In this document: positions 7,716-16,213 of the stretch, one piece after another
Layout: the number at the start of each line of letters is the position of its first letter
How positions within the stretch are numbered: position 1 is the first letter of the stretch
Assembly (NCBI GenBank): GCA_017448975.1
Contig: JAFSKN010000035.1
Coordinates: 1 to 53,344, forward strand
Length of the DNA: 53,344 nt
Reading direction: 5' to 3'
From: Clostridia bacterium
Lineage (GTDB): Bacteria > Bacillota > Clostridia > Christensenellales > Aristaeellaceae
Notes under the pieces: model-generated
Told to the model about the DNA's origin: nothing
The model's input: the letters and a program-made list of their open reading frames with translations, nothing else
The model's database searches: none
Program-made: the position numbers and the translations under genes

Positions 7716-10061
7716 ATGAGCCTGCGCGTCCGGGCCGTGCTGTTGGTAGCCGTTCTCCTGCTCACCACGAACTTGGGGCTGGGGGCTTTGCTGGCGATCC
7801 AGGCACATGACGCCATGAAAACACTGATTGACGGCAGGATGCTGGATATCGTCAATACGGCGGCAGCCATGCTGGACGGGGATATCCTGGAAAAGCTGGA
7901 AGCGGCGGATCAGGATACGCCGGAGTATCAGGCCATGATGGGCACGCTTTCGTGCTTCCAGAAAAACATCAATTTGGCGTACATTTACTGCATCCGGGAC
8001 ATGGGCAACCGGCAGTTCGTTTTCATCCTGGATCCGGATGAGGAGGACCCGGCGGAATTCGGCTCTTCCATTCAGTACACCGACGCGCTGTATACCGCCA
8101 GCAAGGGCAGCCCGGCGGTGGACGATCAGCCCTCTGTGGACCGCTGGGGCTGTTTTTACAGCGCCTACAGCCCGGTCTTCGATTCCCAAGGGAAGGTGGC
8201 GGGCATCATCGGCGCCGATTTTAACGCGGGCTGGTACGAAGGGCAGATCGATCAGAATACGGTGACGATCATCGTGGGCTGTCTGGTGTTTTTGGGCATT
8301 GTCGTCGCCCTTACCCTGTACCTGACCAGCCAGTACGAGAAGCAGATGGCTACGGTGAAAAACAATCTGACCGGCCTGGCGGAGGATATGGACAGCGTGA
8401 TCCGGGAATTTACCCGGGGCACAGGCAAAGCCATGCTGCCCGAGACGGAGAACGACCAGGGCGGCGTACAGGAACTGAGCAACCGCATTTCCAGCCTGCG
8501 GGACAGCCTGCGGCAATATATCAGCAACGCCAGCACCCAGGCCCACAGCATGATCACCGCCATGGCCTCCGACTACCGCAGCGTGTATCATGTGAACCTG
8601 GATGAGAACGACGGCGTATGCTTCCGGGGCGACCCCAGCGATCAGGAGCAGACCCAGGAGGGGATTCATTTCCCTTATTTGGAGCGCTTTACCTGGTACG
8701 CCGAGCATTGCGTGAATGAAAAATACCGGGAAGGCTTTTTGCAGTTCATCGCCCCGGACAATATCCGGGAAAGCCTGGCCACCCAGCCCATCATCGCTTA
8801 CCGCTACCTTGCCAGGCGGCAGGGCCGGGAATATTATGAAATGATCCGCATGGCGGGCGTGCGCCGGGCCACGGAACGCAACGACCATATGGTGCACGCC
8901 GTGGGCCTGGGCTTTACCGAAATCGATGCGGAAATGCGCGAAAGCATGGCGAAAAACGAGGCCCTGGCGGAAGCCCTGACCATGGCCGAGGAAGCCAGCA
9001 AAGCCAAAACGGCCTTCCTTTCCAACATGAGCCATGAGATCCGCACGCCCATGAACGCTATTATCGGCCTGGACAATCTGGCCCTGCACGATGAAACCCT
9101 GTCAGCCCAGACCCGGGATTATCTGGAAAAGATCGGCGGCAGCGCACGGCATCTGCTGAGCCTCATCAACGATATCCTGGATATGAGCCGCATCGAGTCC
9201 GGTCGGCTGGTGCTGCGGCGGGAGGAGTTTTCCTTCAGCGCCATGCTGGAGCAGATCAACACCATGGTCATGTCCCAGTGCGCCGACAAGGGTCTCAAGT
9301 ACGAATGCCGTATGCTCGGCCCGGTGGACGATTATTACATCGGCGATGATATGAAGCTCAAGGAAGTGCTCATCAACATTCTGAGCAACGCCATCAAGTT
9401 TACAAACGCGCCCGGCAGCGTTACCCTGTCCATCGAACGGACGGCGGAATTCGAGGATCAGTCCACGCTGAAATTCCGCATCAAGGATACCGGCATCGGC
9501 ATGGATAAGGAATTCATCCCCAAGATTTTCGAGGCTTTCTCCCAGGAGGCCAGCGGCACCAAGAACAAGTTTGGCAGCACAGGCCTTGGCATGGCCATCA
9601 CCAAGAGCATCGTGGAAATGATGAACGGCACCATCAGCGTGGAATCGGAAAAGGGCGTGGGCACCGAATTCACCGTGGCGGTAACGCTGAAAAACTGCGA
9701 ACGCCAGGGGTACGACGCTGAAAACGTGCTGGAGCCGGGCAAACTGCGGGTTCTGGTGGTGGACGATGAGGAAATCGCCGCCGAGCACGCCCGCATGGTG
9801 CTGGACGAAGCGGGCATCCGTGTGGACGTGCGCATGCCGGAAATGGACGGCCTGGAAGCCGCCGCCGCCATACGCGCCCTGGACCGGCCGGACGCCAAGC
9901 AAATCCCCATCATCGCCCTCACCGCCAACGCTTTCGACGAGGATGTGCAGCGTTCCCTCCAGGCGGGCATGAACGCCCATTTGAGCAAGCCCGTGGAACC
10001 GGACCGTCTGTATCAGACGCTGGAAGAACTGATTTCCGAAGCGGAGGAAGCGACCGCCTGA
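7716..10061 (+). CDS. Hybrid sensor histidine kinase with truncated receiver domain
   Basis: A 781-residue membrane sensor. TM1 (about 5-27), an extracellular Cache-like sensor with ADFNAGWY near 167-174, and TM2 (about 182-204) are followed by a cytoplasmic linker. The kinase core has phospho-acceptor H440 in FLSNMSHEIRTPMNAI, the N-box NILSNAIKFT, the G1 box DTGIGM and the G2 box STGLGMAI. The C-terminal receiver has the acidic pair at D683-D684, the presumed acceptor D704 in DVRMPEMDG, T736 and K758. About 24 residues expected between the acidic pair and the acceptor Asp are missing, so the receiver is probably not functional (see findings). The ribosome site before the ATG is weak. No cognate response regulator is adjacent. 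Confidence 0.88.
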   Translation: MSLRVRAVLLVAVLLLTTNLGLGALLAIQAHDAMKTLIDGRMLDIVNTAAAMLDGDILEKLEAADQDTPEYQAMMGTLSCFQKNINLAYIYCIRDMGNRQFVFILDPDEEDPAEFGSSIQYTDALYTASKGSPAVDDQPSVDRWGCFYSAYSPVFDSQGKVAGIIGADFNAGWYEGQIDQNTVTIIVGCLVFLGIVVALTLYLTSQYEKQMATVKNNLTGLAEDMDSVIREFTRGTGKAMLPETENDQGGVQELSNRISSLRDSLRQYISNASTQAHSMITAMASDYRSVYHVNLDENDGVCFRGDPSDQEQTQEGIHFPYLERFTWYAEHCVNEKYREGFLQFIAPDNIRESLATQPIIAYRYLARRQGREYYEMIRMAGVRRATERNDHMVHAVGLGFTEIDAEMRESMAKNEALAEALTMAEEASKAKTAFLSNMSHEIRTPMNAIIGLDNLALHDETLSAQTRDYLEKIGGSARHLLSLINDILDMSRIESGRLVLRREEFSFSAMLEQINTMVMSQCADKGLKYECRMLGPVDDYYIGDDMKLKEVLINILSNAIKFTNAPGSVTLSIERTAEFEDQSTLKFRIKDTGIGMDKEFIPKIFEAFSQEASGTKNKFGSTGLGMAITKSIVEMMNGTISVESEKGVGTEFTVAVTLKNCERQGYDAENVLEPGKLRVLVVDDEEIAAEHARMVLDEAGIRVDVRMPEMDGLEAAAAIRALDRPDAKQIPIIALTANAFDEDVQRSLQAGMNAHLSKPVEPDRLYQTLEELISEAEEATA

Positions 10062-10072
10062 CGGCACAAATC

Positions 10073-10106
10073 GGCCCCCCGAATCTACGCTCGGAGGGGC
10101 TTTTTT
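10073..10106 (+). terminator. Intrinsic terminator after the hybrid kinase
   Basis: GCCCC-CCGA pairs with TCGG-a-GGGGC and is followed by six T. Confidence 0.88.
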
Positions 10107-10152
10107 GTGTTTGATTTTGGAGATTCTTGCTAAATCTTTTCTTTGTGAGGGA

Positions 10153-10181
10153 TTGACAATCTTTGATCGCTGTGTTAGAAT
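10153..10181 (+). promoter_or_regulatory. Sigma-A promoter of the oligosaccharide importer
   Basis: Consensus TTGACA, 17-nt spacer, TAGAAT. About 80 bases of AT-rich leader follow before the permease ATG at 10272. Confidence 0.85.
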
Positions 10182-10271
10182 ATTTATGATAATTTTTGAG
10201 AATAAGAAATACGGCTTTATTGGAATTGGTGAATATTTTCATTATTTTTCTATGAGGGAGGGAACCACGCT

Positions 10272-11207
10272 ATGACTGTAAATGCTGTGCCCGTGAAGAA
10301 GAAGCGCTCGTTCCTGCAGCGGATGCAGGGCAACTGGGATCTGCTTTTCTTCTGCCTGCCGGGGATCGTCATTACCACCATCTATCACTACATCCCCATC
10401 TACGGCGTGCAGATCGCGTTCCGCAACTATAAAGCGAAGAAGGGCATCTGGGGCAGCGACTGGGTGGGCCTGAAGAATTTCGAGCGTTTCTTCAATTCCG
10501 CCTACGCAGGCACCACCATCACCAACACGCTGCTGCTGAGCGTGTATTCGCTGGTTGCCTCCTTCCCTGTAGCGGTCATTCTGGCGCTGATGCTCAACTC
10601 CCTGCGGCACAAGCGCTACCGCAAGGTCATCCAGGCGGTCACCTACGCCCCCCACTTCATTTCCACCGTGGTCATGTGCGGTATGCTGATCCTGTTCCTC
10701 TCCCCCCGCGTGGGCGTAGTGAACACGGTCATCAAATCCCTGGGCGGCGAGGCCATCAACTTCATGGGCAAAAGCTACATGTGGCGTCACATCTATGTGT
10801 GGAGCGGCATCTGGCAGGGCATGGGCTGGAGCAGCGTGATCTACTTCGCGGCCCTGGCCGGGGTCAGCCCCGAATACCACGAAGCCGCCATTGTGGACGG
10901 CGCCACCAAGTTCCAGCGCGTGCTGCATATCGACCTGCCTTTCCTGGCTCCCACCATGACCATGCTGCTGATTCTTAACTGCGGCAGCATCCTTTCCATC
11001 GGCTTTGAAAAGGCGTTCGCCCTCCAGAACGACCTGAACATCGGCGTGTCCGAAATCATTTCCACCTACGTTTACAAGGTCGGTCTGATCAACCGGGATA
11101 TTTCCTTCTCCACAGCCATCGACCTGTTCAATTCCGTGGTGAACTCCATCCTGCTGATAACGGTAAACTTCATTACGGGCAAGATGTCCGGCAACAGCCT
11201 GTGGTAA
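10272..11207 (+). CDS. Carbohydrate ABC transporter permease, LplB/UgpA type
   Basis: A 311-residue membrane protein with six predicted helices and the cytoplasmic EAA loop EAAIVDGATKFQRVLHIDLP at about residues 204-223, which docks the ATPase. The N-terminus, with WDLLFFCLPGIVITTIYHYIPIYG, is typical of the LplB subfamily that imports oligosaccharides and polysaccharide fragments in Firmicutes. The ATG follows GGGAGGG at 10256-10262. The partner permease begins 16 bases downstream and the binding protein lies at 12335, giving the usual LplB-YtcP-binding-protein order. No ATPase gene lies in this operon, so a shared MsmX-type ATPase elsewhere is likely (inference). Confidence 0.93.
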   Translation: MTVNAVPVKKKRSFLQRMQGNWDLLFFCLPGIVITTIYHYIPIYGVQIAFRNYKAKKGIWGSDWVGLKNFERFFNSAYAGTTITNTLLLSVYSLVASFPVAVILALMLNSLRHKRYRKVIQAVTYAPHFISTVVMCGMLILFLSPRVGVVNTVIKSLGGEAINFMGKSYMWRHIYVWSGIWQGMGWSSVIYFAALAGVSPEYHEAAIVDGATKFQRVLHIDLPFLAPTMTMLLILNCGSILSIGFEKAFALQNDLNIGVSEIISTYVYKVGLINRDISFSTAIDLFNSVVNSILLITVNFITGKMSGNSLW

Positions 11208-11223
11208 GGAAGGGGGAAGAAGC

Positions 11224-12135
11224 ATGGAAAGCGCAAAGCACTTAAAACGCACCCGCAGCGACGTGGTTTATGACGCCGTCATTTTCGTTATCCTCACCAT
11301 CATCTTTCTGCTGGTAGCCTATCCGCTGTACTTCGTCATCATTTCCTCCTTCTCCGATCCCGTAGCGGTGGCGGGCGGCAAAGTGGTGCTTTATCCCGTG
11401 GGCTTCACCCTGGACGGATACAACGAAGTATTCAAAGCCAAAACCGTCATGCGCGGCTTCTTCAACTCCCTGCTGTACACCGCCGTGGGCGTATCCATCA
11501 ACCTGGCGGTGACCCTGCCCACCTCCTACGCCCTGAGCCGCAAGGATTTTCCCCTGAACAAGCCCATCACCCTGTTTTACATCGTTACCATGTTCGTGGG
11601 CGGCGGCATGATGCCCACCTACCTGGTGGTGCGGGATACCGGCCTGCTCAACACCATGTGGGCGCTGGTTCTGCCCGGAGCCCTGGGCGTGTACAACATG
11701 ATCGTGGGCCGCACATTCTTTACCACCAACATTCCCAGCGAACTGATGGAGGCCGCCAAGCTGGACGGCTGCGGCAACACCAAATTCTTTTTCCACATCG
11801 TGCTGCCCCTGTCCGGCGCCATCACGGCCATCCTGTTCCTGTATTACGGCGTGGGCCACTGGAACAGCTACTTCAGCGCCCTGCTGTATGTATCCGACCG
11901 CACCAAATGGCCTTTGCAGATGGAGCTGCGCAACATCCTGCTGCAAAACTCCGTGAACATGTCCAAAACCGTGATGACGGAGGAACAGCTTGCTGAAAAG
12001 GAACGCCTGGAGGCCCTGAAGGAAATGATGAAGTACTCCCTGATCATTATTTCCTCCATCCCCGTGCTGATTATCTATCCTTTCGTGCAGAAGCACTTCG
12101 TTAAGGGCGTCATGATCGGCTCCGTCAAAGGATGA
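11224..12135 (+). CDS. Carbohydrate ABC transporter permease, YtcP/LplC type
   Basis: A 303-residue inner-membrane permease of the MalG/YtcP group. It has six hydrophobic segments and the EAA loop EAAKLDGCGNTKFFFHIVLP near residues 178-197. VGGGMMPTYLVVRDTGLLNT is typical of the YtcP subfamily. The C-terminus ends in PFVQKHFVKGVMIGSVKG, as in most family members. GGAAGGGGG at 11208-11216 precedes the ATG. It forms a heterodimer with the preceding permease. Immediately after the stop codon (12133-12135) begins copy B of the structured-RNA candidate, which separates this gene from the binding-protein gene. Confidence 0.93.
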   Translation: MESAKHLKRTRSDVVYDAVIFVILTIIFLLVAYPLYFVIISSFSDPVAVAGGKVVLYPVGFTLDGYNEVFKAKTVMRGFFNSLLYTAVGVSINLAVTLPTSYALSRKDFPLNKPITLFYIVTMFVGGGMMPTYLVVRDTGLLNTMWALVLPGALGVYNMIVGRTFFTTNIPSELMEAAKLDGCGNTKFFFHIVLPLSGAITAILFLYYGVGHWNSYFSALLYVSDRTKWPLQMELRNILLQNSVNMSKTVMTEEQLAEKERLEALKEMMKYSLIIISSIPVLIIYPFVQKHFVKGVMIGSVKG

Positions 12136-12260
12136 GCAGCCGATGACCGCCTGTGGCGGGAATTTCATCGGGTGCGAAATCAGCCGAAACAAGCGATCTG
12201 CCCATGAAGGACAGTCGCGCCGATTGAGGCTGCGGATGAGCAGCCGAAGACCGCCTGTGA
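12130..12260 (+). repeat. 104-bp-spaced direct repeat enclosing RNA copy B
   Basis: About 26 bases beginning GGATGAGCAGCCGA at 12130 recur at 12234 with one mismatch, exactly 104 bases apart. The second copy stops after about 26 bases. It is a truncated tandem duplicate of the start of the RNA element. The interval 12261-12334 holds only the ribosome site and spacer of the next gene. Confidence 0.7.
12136..12236 (+). ncRNA. Candidate structured RNA, copy B, inside the importer operon
   Basis: This copy aligns along its length with 1-99. Helices are CCGCC/GGCGG around 12148-12160, ATTTC/GAAAT (12162-12166 with 12176-12180, again a 9-nt loop) and GCGA-t-CTGCCC / GGACAG-TCGC (12193-12218, loop ATGAA, one C-A mismatch). 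GCAGCC at 12136-12141 can close the whole element with GGCTGC at 12228-12233. ATCGG in the second loop can pair with the 5' CCGAT. It lies between the second permease and the binding protein, where it could serve as a transcript-processing or stabilising element or a ligand-responsive leader for the highly expressed binding protein (inference). Confidence 0.55.
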
Positions 12261-12334
12261 ACGTACCGTTACCCCCCCTTTCGTTCCCAAGGGCGCGGAG
12301 CGCCCTGAAAATATTCTATAAGGAGGAACCCCTT

Positions 12335-13915
12335 ATGAAGAAACTGGCCCTCGTACTGGCCCTGCTGATGGTGTTCACCAGCGTTCCCGCGCTGGCGGAA
12401 TTCAACGCCACCGGTCTGCCGATCACCAATGAAAAGACCGAATTCACCCTGATGATCGACGACAGCGGTATGCCGGAAGACAAGGTAATCTACCCCATCC
12501 TGGAAGACCAGACCAACGTGCACGTGGTGCTCGACCTGAACCCCTACCAGACCCAGCTTGAGCGTTTGGGCATCGCCCTGAACACCGAAAGCTATCCCGA
12601 AGTGATCGCGGGCTGGCTGCTGGGCACCAAAGACCTGATTGATTTGGGCATGGGCGACCAGACCTTCCTGCCTCTGGAAGACCTGATTGCCAAGTACGCT
12701 CCCAACATTCAGGAAGTGCTGGATATCCCCGGCGTCCGTGAGTCCATGACGCTGCCGGACGGCCACATCTATTCCATCCCCTACGTGGTGAGCGAGCCCA
12801 TGGCCACCTTCAAGCCCTACATCAACCAGGTTTGGCTGGAGCGTCTGGGCCTGAATATGCCCACCACCCCCGCCGAACTGAAGGAAGTTCTGATCGCCTT
12901 CCGCGATAAGGATGCCAACGGCAACGGCGACCCCAACGACGAAATCCCCTTCTCCGGCGACCCCAACAACCTGTCCCTGGGTATGCTGGCTGGCTGGTGG
13001 GGCGTGGACGCCAACAGCGGCAACAGCGACTATCCCTACTTCGCCCTGGTGGACGGCAAGATCCAGTTCAACGCCAATAAGCCCGAATACAAGCAGTTCA
13101 TCGAATTCTTCGCTGACCTGTATGCCGAAAAGCTGATCGACCCCGAAATCTTCACCCAGGACCTGGAAACCTGGAAGGGCAAGGGCAAGCAGGATCTGTA
13201 CGGCGTATCCATCGGCTATGGCCCCGGCGACTTCTATGAGAATTATGCCAAGGGCACTCCCGAATACGAAAAGTACGGCGAGAACGCCTTCACCTGGCTG
13301 CCCGTTCTGAAGGGCTGCGAGAACCCCATCTATCACCGCAACTCCTACGGCGTCACCCTGTTCCGTACCCAGGCCGTCATCACCGACAAGTGCGATGAAG
13401 AAAAGGCCGCCATCATCATCCGCTGGTTCGACAACCTGTTCACCGCCGACAACAGCCAGCAGTCTCAGTCCGGCCCTCTGGGTATCAAGATCGAAAAGCT
13501 GGAAGAAGGCCTCTACCGCGAACTGGATACCAGCGCCTGGGATGACGCCACCAACGAAAAGTACGGCTGGGGCAACATCTTCACCCAGTCCATGCCCCGC
13601 TACTATCACAACAACAAGGTGCTGGGCTTTGGCAAGACCGAAGTGGAGCCCTCCTTCATGGACCTGGCTGACGCCGCCTACGCTCCTTACCTGAACGAAC
13701 ACTTCCCCGCCGTGTGGGCCACCAGTGAAGAAGACACCAACCGTGCCTCCATCCTGGCCACCGACATCAACACCTACGTCAAGTCCAAGATCGCTCAGTG
13801 GGTCTCCGGCGAAGCCGACGTGAACGCCGAATGGGACGCCTACTGCGCTCAGCTGGAAGCCTATGGTCTGAGCGAACTGACCGAAATCCATCAGCGCGCG
13901 CTGGGCGAAATCTGA
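12335..13915 (+). CDS. Extracellular oligosaccharide-binding protein of ABC importer (LplA-like)
   Basis: A 526-residue secreted solute-binding protein. AAGGAGG at 12320-12326 sets the start, giving the signal peptide MKKLALVLALLMVFTSVPALA with an ALA cleavage site. No lipobox Cys follows, which is unusual for a Gram-positive binding protein. Later segments such as EVIAGWLLGTKDLIDLGMGD, FRDKDANGNGDPNDEIPFS (a Ca2+-loop-like Asp/Asn stretch near residues 190-208) and HRNSYGVTLFR fit the large LplA family that captures oligosaccharides. It is the third gene of the importer operon. How it stays at the cell surface without a lipid anchor is unclear. It may bind the membrane complex directly or be released. 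Confidence 0.88.
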   Translation: MKKLALVLALLMVFTSVPALAEFNATGLPITNEKTEFTLMIDDSGMPEDKVIYPILEDQTNVHVVLDLNPYQTQLERLGIALNTESYPEVIAGWLLGTKDLIDLGMGDQTFLPLEDLIAKYAPNIQEVLDIPGVRESMTLPDGHIYSIPYVVSEPMATFKPYINQVWLERLGLNMPTTPAELKEVLIAFRDKDANGNGDPNDEIPFSGDPNNLSLGMLAGWWGVDANSGNSDYPYFALVDGKIQFNANKPEYKQFIEFFADLYAEKLIDPEIFTQDLETWKGKGKQDLYGVSIGYGPGDFYENYAKGTPEYEKYGENAFTWLPVLKGCENPIYHRNSYGVTLFRTQAVITDKCDEEKAAIIIRWFDNLFTADNSQQSQSGPLGIKIEKLEEGLYRELDTSAWDDATNEKYGWGNIFTQSMPRYYHNNKVLGFGKTEVEPSFMDLADAAYAPYLNEHFPAVWATSEEDTNRASILATDINTYVKSKIAQWVSGEADVNAEWDAYCAQLEAYGLSELTEIHQRALGEI

Positions 13916-13955
13916 TCGCCTGACCAGGCTGAAAAAGTAACCTGAACTCCTGGGG

Positions 13956-13982
13956 GGACGGCGCAAGCCGTCCTCCTTTTTT
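13956..13982 (+). terminator. Intrinsic terminator of the importer operon
   Basis: GGACGGC-gcaa-GCCGTCC followed by TCC and six T. Confidence 0.9.
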
Positions 13983-14034
13983 GCTCATTTTGTGCGATTT
14001 TTTTATCACGGCTGATGTCATAATTGGCAAATCA

Positions 14035-14063
14035 TTGAAAATAAAACGGTTATCTGTTATAAT
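14035..14063 (+). promoter_or_regulatory. Sigma-A promoter of the sugar-sensor/GGDEF gene
   Basis: TTGAAA, 17-nt spacer, perfect TATAAT, ending 78 bases before the ATG at 14142. Confidence 0.8.
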
Positions 14064-14141
14064 GAAATAGATTTCATTTGAACGTTTGTGATCCATTTTG
14101 CATAAATTGATGGGTCACTGTCAGGATCGGAGCGCTGCCGC

Positions 14142-16064
14142 ATGGAACGTAAGAAAATCGCCGTATTTATATCCGCGCTGTACGAGGACATGGTTCGGGA
14201 GACCGTGGAGGGCCTGCTGAAAGCTGCCTGCGGGGAAAACCTGAAAATCCTGTTCTTTACCAGCTTCGCGGATAACCACACCAGCCGGAACTATGACCGG
14301 TATCAGGACTACGACATCGGTGAGTTCGTGGTTTATCTGCTGCCGGATCTGAAGGAATACGACGCGCTGATCACCTTTGACACCTATATGACGGGTTCCT
14401 TTATCGAGCCCATCGACCGGCTGAAAAACGAGGCGCCCTGCCGGGTGGTTACGCTGGGCACGGTCAAAGAGGGAACGCCCAGCGTGGTCAACGACCAGGC
14501 GCTGTCCTTTGCCGAGCTGATCGAGCACCTGATCAGTGTGCACGGATGCCGGGACATGGTGCATGTGGCCGGGCAGCGGGAACGTTCCTTCTGCGAGGAA
14601 CGCATAGATATTTTCCAGCATGTTCTGGCGGCGCATGATCTGCCGGCAGGCGACGGCCGGATTTATTATGGCACGCTCCGGCCCGAATGCGGGCCGGAGA
14701 TCGTGGACGCCATCGTGGCGGATTATGCTGCAAAGGGCGGCAAAAAACTGCCGGATGCCATCGTATGCGTGAATGACTATACCGCCATCGGCGTGATTCA
14801 GGCGCTGGAAGACAGGGGCTTCCAGGTGCCCAAAGACGTGATCGTTACGGGGTACGACGACATCCTGCGCGCGCGGTTCAACGAACCGTCCCTGACCACT
14901 TCCGCCCAGCCCTTCTTCCGCGTGGGCCAGGCCGGCATGGATACGCTGAAAAAGCTGCTGCGCGGAGAAAAAGTGAAGCCTGTCACCGCCGTTCCCGGAA
15001 CGCTTTGCTGCCGCCAGTCCTGCGGCTGCGAGCCTTTCGGGGTCTATCAGCGGGATCTGATCCGGGAAAAATATATCCGAACGGTCTCCAACCTGGAAAG
15101 CTTAGCGTTTTCCAATACCAATCTGGTGCTCGGCGGCGCCGTAGACGACACCGTGGAAGATATTTTTCATGAGATCGAAGAAGGGTGCCTTCGGGAAACG
15201 GGCTTCAAGGACGCCGTGCTGTGCCTGATCCACGGCTGGGAACAGCAGAAAATGATCAAGGATCAGGAATCCCTGCGGAATGAGCGTTTCGACGTGGTCT
15301 GCGGCATCTGGCACGGGCAGCCCGTCAAACGGCAAAGCCTGCCCAAGGGCCAGCTGCTCCCCGCGGAAATGATGGACGACGACCGGCCGTACTACATTTT
15401 CCCCGTTCACCATCTGCAATACTTCCTCGGATATTTTATCGTGAATCCGGAACTCAAGGAATTGGGACAGCTTCATATCAAATCCTGGCTGGTGAGCATC
15501 AGCGCCATCCTGGTCAACTGGTTTTTGCGGAATCAGCTGAAAGATACGGTGAAGGAGCTGGAATACCTTTACCAGACGGATGTGCTGACGGGGCTTTACA
15601 ACCGCCGGGGCTATTACCGCTTCTTTGAAACGTATTACGAGGAATGCCGCGCGGCGGGCACGGAGCTGGCCGTATTCCTGATCGATATGAACGATATGAA
15701 GAAGATCAACGACCGCTACGGCCACGCGGAGGGAGATTTCTGCCTCTGCACCATTGCCGGCGCCATGCGCGGCAGCGCCCGGCATGAGGAAATCTGCATC
15801 CGCACCGGCGGGGACGAATTTGTGGTGCTGGCGAAAAACTATGACCAGGCGATGGAAGAAACGTATATGCGCCACCTCCGGGAGCAGATCAGCCAGAGCC
15901 TGCGGCGCGCCGGGAAAAATTATCAGATCACGGTCAGCATCGGCTGCTATCGGAGCGTTCCCGCGGGCGCGGTCTCCATTCAAAACGAGGCGGAACTGTA
16001 TTTGGGCAACGCGGATAAAGCCATGTATACGGAAAAACAGAAACATTACGATTTTGATGCCTGA
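14142..16064 (+). CDS. LacI-type ligand-binding domain fused to GGDEF diguanylate cyclase
   Basis: A 640-residue cytoplasmic protein without signal peptide or helix-turn-helix. Residues 1-290 resemble the periplasmic-binding/LacI effector domain (KIAVFISALYEDMVRETVEG, then DAIVCVNDYTAIGVIQALED and VIVTGYDD). A Cys-bearing stretch CCRQSCGCEPFG leads to a middle region of about 150 residues that may be GAF-like. The C-terminus is a GGDEF domain with DVLTGLYNRRGYYRF and the active-site GGDEF at 556-560. The product-inhibition site reads R547-H-E-E550 instead of RxxD. It lies right after the oligosaccharide importer with its own promoter. A role converting intracellular sugar level to c-di-GMP is inferred. 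Confidence 0.85.
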   Translation: MERKKIAVFISALYEDMVRETVEGLLKAACGENLKILFFTSFADNHTSRNYDRYQDYDIGEFVVYLLPDLKEYDALITFDTYMTGSFIEPIDRLKNEAPCRVVTLGTVKEGTPSVVNDQALSFAELIEHLISVHGCRDMVHVAGQRERSFCEERIDIFQHVLAAHDLPAGDGRIYYGTLRPECGPEIVDAIVADYAAKGGKKLPDAIVCVNDYTAIGVIQALEDRGFQVPKDVIVTGYDDILRARFNEPSLTTSAQPFFRVGQAGMDTLKKLLRGEKVKPVTAVPGTLCCRQSCGCEPFGVYQRDLIREKYIRTVSNLESLAFSNTNLVLGGAVDDTVEDIFHEIEEGCLRETGFKDAVLCLIHGWEQQKMIKDQESLRNERFDVVCGIWHGQPVKRQSLPKGQLLPAEMMDDDRPYYIFPVHHLQYFLGYFIVNPELKELGQLHIKSWLVSISAILVNWFLRNQLKDTVKELEYLYQTDVLTGLYNRRGYYRFFETYYEECRAAGTELAVFLIDMNDMKKINDRYGHAEGDFCLCTIAGAMRGSARHEEICIRTGGDEFVVLAKNYDQAMEETYMRHLREQISQSLRRAGKNYQITVSIGCYRSVPAGAVSIQNEAELYLGNADKAMYTEKQKHYDFDA

Positions 16065-16086
16065 TCCATTGGATCAGGCAATCGTT
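16059..16086 (+). terminator. Probable terminator overlapping the GGDEF stop codon
   Basis: Perfect 9-bp stem GCCTGATCC/GGATCAGGC with an ATT loop (16059-16079) includes the stop codon. The T-run is only four bases (16084-16087). Confidence 0.6.
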
Positions 16087-16103
16087 TTGACACAATTTCA
16101 GCA

Positions 16104-16132
16104 TTGACCGCCCGAAAGCATTGTGATATACT
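16104..16132 (+). promoter_or_regulatory. Sigma-A promoter of pckA
   Basis: TTGACC, 17-nt spacer, TATACT. The 80-base leader ends in AAAAGGGG at 16197-16204 before the ATG at 16214. Confidence 0.8.
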
Positions 16133-16213
16133 GTATAAGGCGGAGGTTGGGGATTTCCGGCCTCCGGTACAATTCTGTATCATTCTAATTGATAAGAAAA
16201 GGGGTTTAAGCGT

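Noticed and set aside
12269-13966. Open frame of 565 codons on the minus strand opposite the importer binding protein
   Set aside because: The translation is a low-complexity Val/Gly/Phe shadow without domains. The plus strand encodes a good signal peptide and binding protein.
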